From assembly GCA_002383405.1 (NCBI GenBank), contig DFYS01000160.1, forward strand, positions 1 to 7,966: a stretch of DNA of 7,966 nt. The letters are read 5' to 3'. Below the pieces are notes generated by a model. The model was given only the letters and a program-made list of their open reading frames with translations, was not told the origin of the DNA and ran no database searches. This stretch comes from Moorella sp. UBA4076. Lineage in GTDB: Bacteria; Bacillota; DSM-521; Neomoorellales; Neomoorellaceae. Positions within the stretch are counted from its first letter, which is position 1. Each line of letters starts with the position of its first letter. Position numbers and translations under genes: made by a program. Below, piece by piece: positions 1 to 4,514 of the stretch.

Positions 1-225
1 CGCCAGCAGGGTAACTTCAGGGATGCTGGCACCGGCACCACCGATAATCAGGGCCATAAGGGTGCCCAGGCTCATGCCTTTTTGCAGCAGCACTATACCG
101 ATGGGGATCATCGTTTCGACGCGGATATAGAGAGGCACACCGATAATCGCTGCTACCGGGACAGTTAGCTGCTTGGGGTGATATCGTACGGTGCTATCCC
201 TTAGCAATTCCCTACAATTAATCAC
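1..225 (-). pseudogene. N-terminally truncated ArsP/DUF318-type permease, runs off the left edge
   Basis: Reading leftward from about 180, the translation gives a hydrophobic permease segment beginning HPKQLTVPVAAIIGVPLYIR and continuing through VETMIPIG, QKGMSLGTLMALIIGG and AGASIPEVTLLA to the edge. It aligns with the second half of the complete permease at 2908-4077 (there IVGALMYF..TEVPIIQG, GSGMGQGPALALLLAGPALSLPN), so this is the same superfamily. In full-length members this block follows a first repeat and several membrane segments. Here only about 15 codons of unrelated, charged sequence separate it from the padR stop at 218-220. No convincing start exists: GTG at 225 overlaps the padR stop, ATG at 270 lies inside padR, and none has well-placed Shine-Dalgarno spacing. 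The right boundary is therefore nominal. I infer a relic left by deletion. A short half-size permease translated from GTG is the alternative. The family call is firm, the pseudogene call moderate. Confidence 0.55.
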
Positions 226-574
226 TATCTTCCGGTACTTTGACCGCCTGTAAAATATAATTAGTAACATCCTTCCAGGCCTCTACAGCGACCCGGAAGG
301 CTTCCTGTCCTTTAGAAGTAAGGGTATAGACTTTGCGCTCCCGGCCGCCGGCTATTTCCAGGGAAGAGGTGACGTAACCGCCTTCCTCGAACTCCCGGAG
401 TACCGGGTAAATCGTCCCCTCGGTGGGCGTGCAGCAGCCCCTGGTGACTTCGGCCACAATGCGGGCTATCTCATAGCCGTGCATGGGCTGGGTATAGAGG
501 ACCCGCAGGATAAAAAACTTCGACAGGCACATCTTGATGATACCGTTCCAGTATTCGCGGCTGGTATAATCCAT
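218..574 (-). CDS. PadR-family winged-helix transcriptional regulator
   Basis: This 118-residue protein is a typical short PadR regulator. The N-terminal winged helix-turn-helix spans about residues 15-90, with LSKFFILRVLY, MHGYEIARIV and the family signature EGTIYPVLREFEEGGYV, then the wing GGRERKVYTLTSKGQEAF. A short C-terminal helix (VEAWKDVTNYILQAV) would give dimerisation. PadR proteins are usually autorepressors that also control a neighbouring transporter. Three cysteines sit in the DNA-binding half (C16 and the adjacent pair C47-C48, next to the recognition segment). This suggests thiol or metal(loid) sensing, which is inference. The ATG at 574 has an AAAGGTAG ribosome site about 8 nt upstream and a very good promoter at 628-656. 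The permease relic follows immediately, so regulator and transporter were probably one operon. Confidence 0.88.
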   Translation of the reverse strand: MDYTSREYWNGIIKMCLSKFFILRVLYTQPMHGYEIARIVAEVTRGCCTPTEGTIYPVLREFEEGGYVTSSLEIAGGRERKVYTLTSKGQEAFRVAVEAWKDVTNYILQAVKVPEDSD

Positions 575-627
575 TTTTTTCGCTACCTTTCACCCCTATA
601 TATAGAAGGTCAATGCTTGATGGTTGT

Positions 628-656
628 ATTATATACTACCCGTCTGGTGATGTCAA
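628..656 (-). promoter_or_regulatory. Sigma-A promoter of padR with overlapping inverted repeat
   Basis: On the minus strand TTGACA (651-656) and TATAAT (628-633) are separated by exactly 17 nt: both hexamers are perfect. The predicted transcript starts near 620 and gives a leader of about 45 nt before the padR ATG at 574. A near-palindrome, GTAGTATATAATAC (one mismatched pair), covers the -10 at about 627-640 and is a candidate PadR autoregulation operator. The operator is inferred from position only. Confidence 0.7.
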
Positions 657-830
657 TTATCTATCCAGTATATCAAAACAAATTTATTGCCAGGCCAGAA
701 ATAACTCCAGGATGACCGGATTTTGCAGGGGGGAAGCCAGGAGGAAGCAGCCGGCGGCGCCAAAAGAAGCACCGCCGTTAATTAAGCCCAGTTTATTACC
801 CCTGCCACCGACCTTCTTCCAGAGTGCTGC
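657..830. other. Gap between padR promoter and LysM terminator; possible decayed coding fragment
   Basis: No complete gene is visible here. On the minus strand one frame stays open from the LysM terminator to a TAA at 684-686 and reads, without any start codon or ribosome site, as ..NKLGLINGGASFGAAG then CFLLASPLQNPVILELF. Its small and hydrophobic composition looks protein-like, so it could be the C-terminal end of a lost membrane protein. I cannot name a family and chance is not excluded. Confidence 0.25.
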
Positions 831-870
831 TAAAAGAAAAGCCGCACCGGGTTTGCGGTACGGCTTTTTT
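831..870 (-). terminator. Intrinsic terminator after the LysM gene
   Basis: A 13-bp stem pairs 837-849 with 856-868 around a 6-nt loop. In the minus-strand transcript the only irregular pair is a G-U wobble (it would be a C-A mismatch on plus), and a CTTTTCTTTTAG tract follows. It lies about 12 nt beyond the LysM stop at 881-883. The plus strand also carries T6 after the stem, so some bidirectional activity is possible. Confidence 0.8.
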
Positions 871-880
871 AGCTGGCAGT

Positions 881-1551
881 TTAAGTGGTAGGGATGCAGA
901 TAATCCGGGCGACTTGAAGGCTGCTGCAATCCAATCCCGGGTTAGCGGCAAGAATGCTTGCAACGGTCGTATTGAAGCGTTGGGCCAGAGCCCAGCAGGT
1001 GTCACCGGGCTGGATGGTATAGGGCTGAGTTCGGGGTGGGCAGGTTGGCGGTGCTGCTCCTACGGGGATGCAGATAATCTGCCCAACTTGCAGCTGGTTG
1101 GGATCGACGCCGGGGTTGACGCGGATGAGTTCTTCCACCGTGGTGCCGAAACGCTGGGCCAGGGAAAAATAGGTGTCCCCGGCGCGGACAGTGTAGGACT
1201 GGCTGCCCGGCGGGCATGCTCCCGGCACGGGGCCGATGGGCAGACAGATAATCTGGCCGACCAGCAGCGAGTTGGGATCGACGCCCGGGTTGGCGTTGAT
1301 TATATCCTGGACTGAAATCCCAAAACGCCGGGCCAGGTCAAAAAAGGTATCGCCGGGGCGGATAGTGTAGGGCTGATTGCCTGGCGGACAGACTACCGGC
1401 GGCGTCGCCAGGGGGATGCAGATTACCTGGCCTACGCGCAGGTTATTGGGGTCAACTCCCGGGTTAGCTTCAATCAAGTCGTCAACAGAAATATTAAAGC
1501 GGCTGGCGATGCTGAAAAAGGTGTCGCCGGGCTGAATGGTGTAAGGATTCC
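881..1551 (-). repeat. Four tandem ~174-bp LysM coding repeats
   Basis: The gene body is four diverged direct repeats of about 58 codons, each coding for one LysM unit plus its CPPG linker. They are well conserved at protein level and clearly diverged in DNA, so this is an old duplication rather than a recent expansion. Confidence 0.75.
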
Positions 1552-1585
1552 CTTCCGGGCAAAATTGTCGGGTACCATCAGGCAT
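881..1585 (-). CDS. Four-LysM-domain peptidoglycan-binding protein, probable spore-surface protein
   Basis: This 234-residue protein consists of four LysM domains in tandem with a period of about 58 residues: roughly 13-58, 71-116, 129-174 and 187-232. Each shows YT(I/V)xxGDTxxxLAxRF, then NPGxD, then a terminal ICIP/ICLP. LysM domains bind the GlcNAc chains of peptidoglycan. Each unit opens with CPxG/CPxR (C9, C66, C124, C182) and closes with a Cys (C56, C114, C172, C230), a layout seen in Firmicute spore-associated LysM proteins. No signal peptide or catalytic domain is present, fitting a mother-cell protein deposited on the spore rather than a hydrolase. I chose ATG 1585 because GGGAGGG lies 6 nt upstream and all homology starts after it. 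The ATG at 1675 would add 30 residues, lacks a ribosome site and lies upstream of the likely promoter. The fourth unit is divergent: extra C197 and C220, and VARIIC instead of VGQIIC. Confidence 0.88.
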   Translation of the reverse strand: MPDGTRQFCPEGNPYTIQPGDTFFSIASRFNISVDDLIEANPGVDPNNLRVGQVICIPLATPPVVCPPGNQPYTIRPGDTFFDLARRFGISVQDIINANPGVDPNSLLVGQIICLPIGPVPGACPPGSQSYTVRAGDTYFSLAQRFGTTVEELIRVNPGVDPNQLQVGQIICIPVGAAPPTCPPRTQPYTIQPGDTCWALAQRFNTTVASILAANPGLDCSSLQVARIICIPTT

Positions 1586-1613
1586 GAATATCCCTCCCAG
1601 GGCGGTATTAATA

Positions 1614-1643
1614 TAGCCTATGCCAGCAAGGGCAAAAAAGGTA
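1614..1643 (-). promoter_or_regulatory. Possible SigK-type (mother-cell) promoter of the LysM gene
   Basis: On the minus strand TACC (1640-1643) is followed after 17 nt by CATAGGCTA (1614-1622), fitting the SigK pattern AC - 16/17 nt - CATAnnnTA. Transcription would begin near 1607, just upstream of the GGGAGGG ribosome site and ATG 1585. No convincing sigma-A promoter is seen in the same interval. The motif is short and degenerate, so this is tentative. Confidence 0.35.
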
Positions 1644-1750
1644 CACTTGCAAAATTGTGCCAGTAATCCTGACATACGGGTAGACGCCTGTGCTGCCGAT
1701 GCGGTACCAAAATGGCAGCGCGACAGACTTGCGATCAGGAACCCAGTACT

Positions 1751-1864
1751 TTAATTAAGGTTTGATGGTTCGAATATAGATGGAGGGGTGGTACCACTAC
1801 CTCCCATCGCCGGGGTGACAAAAACTATATCTGCTTCAATAGCAAGGCCGTGCTTGCCCTTTAT
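1751..1864 (-). CDS. Possible 37-codon ORF of unknown function with ATA in start position
   Basis: A perfect AGGAGGT (1869-1875) is followed at ideal spacing by ATA, and then an open frame ends in TAA at 1751-1753. The product would read KGKHGLAIEADIVFVTPAMG followed by GSGTTPPSIFEPSNLN. The first half looks like a beta-strand-forming, charged-to-hydrophobic segment and the second is Gly/Ser/Thr/Pro-rich. No family is recognised. An upstream in-frame TTG at 1886-1888 would extend it to 45 residues but has no ribosome site and lies in the U-tract of the arsR terminator. It could be a translated small gene using a rare start, a gene silenced by an ATG-to-ATA change, or chance. It sits between the arsR terminator and the LysM gene on the same strand. 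Confidence 0.35.
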   Translation of the reverse strand: MKGKHGLAIEADIVFVTPAMGGSGTTPPSIFEPSNLN

Positions 1865-1883
1865 CTTTACCTCCTGACCTCTT

Positions 1884-1922
1884 GACAAAATAAGAACCCG
1901 GGGTACTTACCATCCCCGGGTT
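1884..1922 (-). terminator. Intrinsic terminator after arsR
   Basis: A perfect 9-bp stem pairs AACCCGGGG (1895-1903) with CCCCGGGTT (1914-1922) around a 10-nt loop. On the minus strand it is followed by TTCTTATTTTGTC. It begins 13 nt past the arsR stop at 1936. Confidence 0.85.
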
Positions 1923-1935
1923 AACTAATAGCCAG

Positions 1936-2259
1936 TTATGCTTTTTTCAATCCCTGCATGAGGGCCATGGTCTCGGCGATCTCGCGGGCGATAATCTCTT
2001 CCGCCACGTCCATTAAAGCAATGATGCGGGGGTCTTTGAGACGATAAATCATCCTTAAACCCTCTTTATTAGCTTCGACAATATCCTGCTTGCGCAAGAC
2101 GGCCAGGTGCTGGGAAATGTTGGGCTGTTCCAGCTCCAATTCGTCAATCAGTTCGCAGACGCAGCGTTCGCCGCCACGGAGGAGATTTATGATCTGCACC
2201 CTGGTCGGATGCGCCAGGGCTTTAAAAAATTCGGCTTTCATATGGTTAAGGCGCTCCAT
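1936..2259 (-). CDS. ArsR/SmtB-family metal(loid)-responsive repressor
   Basis: This 107-residue winged-helix protein matches the ArsR/SmtB family in length and order. FFKALAHPTRVQIINLL is helices 1-2, GGERCVCELIDEL is the family's metal-site segment, QPNISQHLAVLRKQDIV is the helix-turn-helix with recognition helix, and EGLRMIYRLKD is the wing. The C33-x-C35 pair in ERCVCEL corresponds to the ELCVC metal/metalloid site of ArsR and CadC, so thiol coordination of As(III), Sb(III), Cd or a similar ion is likely. The exact ligand cannot be read from sequence. Such proteins repress their operon and release DNA on metal binding. ATG 2259 has GAGGAGGG 5 nt upstream and is preferred to M7. The gene has its own promoter and terminator. 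The permease and thioredoxin-like genes lie upstream on the same strand and are its probable targets. Confidence 0.92.
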   Translation of the reverse strand: MERLNHMKAEFFKALAHPTRVQIINLLRGGERCVCELIDELELEQPNISQHLAVLRKQDIVEANKEGLRMIYRLKDPRIIALMDVAEEIIAREIAETMALMQGLKKA

Positions 2260-2301
2260 CCAAACCCTCCTCGCAAATTATATTCTTATATCAGCATGCA
2301 T

Positions 2302-2331
2302 AGTTTATCGGTTCATACCACTTACTGTCAA
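2302..2331 (-). promoter_or_regulatory. Sigma-A promoter of arsR with candidate ArsR operator downstream
   Basis: TTGACA (2326-2331) is followed after 18 nt by TAAACT (2302-2307) on the minus strand. Between it and the ribosome site lies an AT-rich imperfect dyad, ATATAAGAATAT, near 2279-2290. The block beginning TAAACTAT is shared with the permease promoter, which suggests a common regulator. Confidence 0.5.
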
Positions 2332-2394
2332 GCCGCAAAGGCCACGGGCAGTGCTGAGGCATCCATAAGCTGCCGCGCGGCCAGTGCTGACCCA

Positions 2395-2433
2395 TGATTC
2401 GCAAACGTGGCCTAACTTAAGGTGTCCAGGACA
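2395..2433 (-). mobile_element. Possible solo insertion-sequence end
   Basis: Read on the minus strand it begins TGTCCTGGACA (a palindrome), then has GTTAG (2412-2416) and, 5 nt later, GTTTGCGAATCA (2395-2406). A similar arrangement, TGTCGGTGTTAG then GTTTGCGAATCA, ends at 5719. TG-ended termini with internal repeats are typical of IS21-type elements. No transposase is present and the family call is inference. Confidence 0.3.
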
Positions 2434-2517
2434 AGGTGCTAAAATTTTATCAAAGCAACAAAAGAATTGGCTTATCCGAGCCACGACGCCATTTTCCAAT
2501 GGCATGCGTCAGTACAG

Positions 2518-2546
2518 GGCCGCGGGTAAATAACACCCGTGGCCCC
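2518..2546. other. Strong 11-bp hairpin without U-tract
   Basis: GGGCCGCGGGT pairs with ACCCGTGGCCC across a 7-nt loop (AAATAAC), with one wobble or mismatched pair depending on strand. Neither side carries a T-run, so it is not a standard terminator. It lies about 100 nt beyond the thioredoxin-like stop and could protect the 3' end of that transcript. Confidence 0.4.
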
Positions 2547-2614
2547 GCTGAGGTACATGGGGTGAAGCAGGTTCCCGGAGGGCGCATGGCAGAACAACAC
2601 CCGTGGCCCCGCTG
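2532..2614. repeat. 19-nt direct repeat pair
   Basis: AACACCCGTGGCCCCGCTG occurs identically at 2532-2550 and 2596-2614, offset by 64 nt. The first copy forms the right arm of the hairpin at 2518-2546. The second has no pairing partner. Confidence 0.85.
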
Positions 2615-2657
2615 GGAGCAGCTTATTCCTCCTGGAGCAGCTTATTCCTCCTGGAGC
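2615..2657. repeat. 19-nt tandem duplication spanning the thioredoxin-like stop codon
   Basis: GGAGCAGCTTATTCCTCCT occurs twice head to tail (2615-2633, 2634-2652) with GGAGC of a third copy (2653-2657). On the minus strand each unit encodes LQEE-stop, so the second copy lies just beyond the functional stop and leaves a duplicate of the last codons and the stop. Confidence 0.9.
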
Positions 2658-2878
2658 CACTTCTTGATCTCTTCTTTGTCAGGCACCCGGCCAGTTGCTT
2701 TGAGCTTGCTGTTAACCACCAGTCCCGGCGTCATCATGACGCCATAATCAGTTATCTTATTGATGTCAGTCACCTTTTCCACGTCAGCAGCTATACCCAG
2801 TTCCGCCAGGGCATTCATCACATTTTGTTCCAGGGCCTTACACCGGGCGCATCCGGTACCTAACACTTTGATCTCCAT
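2642..2878 (-). CDS. Small thioredoxin-like redox protein (CxxC, thioredoxin_3 / redox-active disulfide protein 2 type)
   Basis: This 78-residue single-domain thioredoxin fold starts MEIKVLGTGCARCK: C10-A-R-C13 is the redox pair at the head of the first helix, and T50-P51 in VMMTPGLVV is the usual cis-proline opposite it. The TGRVPDKEEIKKWL tail closes the fold. Proteins of this size and layout are glutaredoxin-like carriers found beside DUF318/ArsP permeases, where they are thought to supply reducing power or pass thiol-bound metal; the precise role here is inferred. I prefer ATG 2878, with AAGGAG about 10 nt upstream. A TTG at 2881 would add one residue. The permease stop is 29 nt upstream with no terminator between, so the two are co-transcribed. 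A tandem duplication covers the last four codons and stop. Confidence 0.85.
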   Translation of the reverse strand: MEIKVLGTGCARCKALEQNVMNALAELGIAADVEKVTDINKITDYGVMMTPGLVVNSKLKATGRVPDKEEIKKWLQEE

Positions 2879-2907
2879 CAATATCCATCTCCTTTTTGAA
2901 TTTAATT

Positions 2908-4077
2908 CTAGCCCACCAGGGTTCCAAATACCATCCCCGTTATGGTGGCCATGATGACTACCAGGGAGGTATAGGCAAAGGTTTTCTTCAAGCCCAGGAC
3001 GCTGTTAATAACGAGCATATTGGGCAGGCTCAGAGCCGGACCGGCCAGCAAGAGGGCCAGGGCCGGCCCCTGACCCATCCCGGAGCCGATAAGCCCCTGG
3101 ATAATCGGTACTTCTGTCAGGGTAGCAAAATACATCAAAGCACCGACAATGGAGGCCGTAAAGTTGGCTAAGAGGCTGTTGCCCCCCACCACCATGGCGA
3201 TATAACGGGCCGGGATAAGGCCGCTATCAACGCCCGGCCGGCCCATCAGGAAACCGGCCACCAGTACGCCGCCGAAAAGCAGGGGCAGGATTTTAATGCT
3301 GAAGTCCCACGTCGAATCTACCCAGGCTGACAGTTCTGCCCGCTTAAACCAGGCTTTGAGCATCACGGCCAGGGTTGCGAGGAGGGCGATCACTAAATAC
3401 CATTTAAGGGTATATACCGCATACCAGAAGCCGGCCTGTTCCGCCGGTTTACCCCAGGCGGCAAAGATGAGGATCAAAATAAGGACCAGGAAGTATAACG
3501 CCGTCTGCCCCAGCGTCCGGGGGGTTTCTCCTTCTTCCGGCAGCAGCAGCCCCCTGGCCCTCTCTCGCTCTTCACCCCGGAAAAGCAGGGCCATGATCAG
3601 GCCGATGACTACCGAAAACAGGACCGCACCCAGAGCGCGGGCCAGGCCGATCTGCCAGCCGAGCACCCGCGCGGTGAGGATAATGGCCAGGACGTTAATG
3701 GCCGGCCCGGAGTAAAGGAAAGCGACGGCCGGACCCAGGCCGGCGCCGCGCTTGTAGATCCCCATGAATAAGGGTAAGACGGTACAGGAGCAGACGGCGA
3801 GTATTGCTCCCGATACAGCGCCCACGCCATAGGCTGTCACTTTGGGGCTTTCCGGCCCCAGGTACTTCATGACCGCCCGCGAGGAAAGGAAATTGCTCAT
3901 CGCCCCGGCGATGAAGAGAGCCGGTATCAGGCAGAACAACACGTGTTCCCGGGCGTATTCCTGCAACATGTAGAAGGCTTCCAGGATAGCGCCCTGCATG
4001 CGTGGGTGCTGGAAGGGCAGGAAATAGGCCGCTAAAAACACGGCGCCAAGCAACAGCAATTTGACCTGCTTGCTCAC
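2908..4077 (-). CDS. ArsP/DUF318 (UPF0718)-family membrane permease, probable metal(loid) efflux
   Basis: This 389-residue integral membrane protein has about eight to ten hydrophobic segments arranged as two halves. A hydrophilic loop near residues 170-188 (GEERERARG..PEEGETPR) separates them. The first half carries the family signature AVCSCTVLPLF, with C96-S-C98 and P102 in a membrane segment, followed by KRGAGLGPAVAFLYSGPAIN. The second repeats the pattern as TEVPIIQGLIGSGMGQG..ALLLAGPALSLPN but without cysteines. ArsP members export organoarsenicals and related DUF318 proteins have been linked to other metals; the Cys pair and the ArsR and thioredoxin neighbours support a thiophilic substrate, not a specific one. 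The start is GTG at 4077 with AAAGGAG about 10 nt upstream. It heads a two-gene operon from the promoter at 4128-4156. I do not assign arsP because the substrate is unknown. Confidence 0.88.
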   Translation of the reverse strand: MSKQVKLLLLGAVFLAAYFLPFQHPRMQGAILEAFYMLQEYAREHVLFCLIPALFIAGAMSNFLSSRAVMKYLGPESPKVTAYGVGAVSGAILAVCSCTVLPLFMGIYKRGAGLGPAVAFLYSGPAINVLAIILTARVLGWQIGLARALGAVLFSVVIGLIMALLFRGEERERARGLLLPEEGETPRTLGQTALYFLVLILILIFAAWGKPAEQAGFWYAVYTLKWYLVIALLATLAVMLKAWFKRAELSAWVDSTWDFSIKILPLLFGGVLVAGFLMGRPGVDSGLIPARYIAMVVGGNSLLANFTASIVGALMYFATLTEVPIIQGLIGSGMGQGPALALLLAGPALSLPNMLVINSVLGLKKTFAYTSLVVIMATITGMVFGTLVG

Positions 4078-4127
4078 TGGAAAGCATCTCCTTTGAGCTA
4101 CATTAGTATATTTTAATTTCGATATAT

Positions 4128-4156
4128 AGTTTAGCTGCTTTACCTGTCTTTGTCAA
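4128..4156 (-). promoter_or_regulatory. Sigma-A promoter of the permease-thioredoxin operon, with candidate ArsR operator
   Basis: TTGACA (4151-4156) and TAAACT (4128-4133) are 17 nt apart on the minus strand. The next 25 nt are nearly all A/T (TATATATCGAAATTAAAATA) and resemble the sequence at the same place in the arsR promoter. That is where an ArsR-type repressor would block transcription. The promoter call is good; the operator is inferred. Confidence 0.65.
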
Positions 4157-4350
4157 TAGGCATCGCAAGGCCTATTTTGTTCATGTCGGCGTAACTGCTC
4201 AGCCCATCTGGCGGCAGCCTGATAGAAGCGCCTCGAAGCTCGGATGATGCCTGACCGGCTTCGTAATCCTGACTGCAGGCAGCCCCGGGGCGGCATGAGA
4301 ATAGTGACGACCTGAGTATTTACATATCGGCTTTCCTGTTTTTAAATATA
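4157..4350. other. Gene-free spacer with GC-rich hairpins
   Basis: No credible gene. It holds a 9-bp hairpin with one bulge (4234-4263, arms CGAAGC-T-CGG and CCGGCTTCG) and the palindrome GCCCCGGGGC at 4282-4291. A 66-codon open frame on the minus strand (4199-4399) runs through the terminator and has no ribosome site, so I do not call it. Confidence 0.5.
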
Positions 4351-4400
4351 GAAAAGCCACCTTTCTGGTGCTGGATATGGTATCAGCAAGGTGGCCCAAT
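4351..4400 (-). terminator. Probable terminator downstream of the Rpn-family gene
   Basis: GCCACCTT (4356-4363) pairs with AAGGTGGC (4388-4395), with a second short inner stem (GCTG/CAGC). On the minus strand CTTTTC follows. On the plus strand GTTTTT comes 6 nt after the stem, so it may work both ways. It lies about 120 nt beyond the stop at 4515. Confidence 0.55.
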
Positions 4401-4514
4401 TGTTTTTCAACCTTCTAATTTTAGCTTACAGCAAGCAAAAATTCTCCAGCCCCTTCTGCGCTTCGATATACTTCTTGATAGTTTCACTCCATAAACTCCC
4501 GCCCCATTGTTTGG

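Larger units (their letters stand above)
2332..2641. other. Gene-free spacer between arsR and the thioredoxin-like gene, rich in repeats
   Basis: No coding sequence is credible here. The spacer holds a 7-bp inverted repeat GGCCACG/CGTGGCC (2340-2346, 2406-2412), an insertion-sequence-end-like motif at 2395-2433, an 11-bp hairpin at 2518-2546, two identical 19-nt direct repeats (2532-2550, 2596-2614), and the start of a 19-nt tandem duplication reaching into the thioredoxin-like gene. It looks like a rearrangement-prone segment separating two transcription units. Confidence 0.6.

Noticed and set aside
1586..1675. Thirty-residue N-terminal extension of the LysM protein from ATG 1675
   Set aside because: No ribosome site precedes it, the extension is not LysM-like, and GGGAGGG is ideally placed before ATG 1585.
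1779..1808. T-box-like core (GGGTGGTACCAC) on the plus strand
   Set aside because: No plus-strand gene follows, no specifier-stem or antiterminator/terminator pair is evident, and the palindrome is explained as codons GGT AGT GGT ACC ACC of the small minus-strand ORF.
4199..4399. 66-codon minus-strand frame in the spacer before the permease promoter
   Set aside because: It begins in a terminator hairpin, has no ribosome site and shows no family resemblance.
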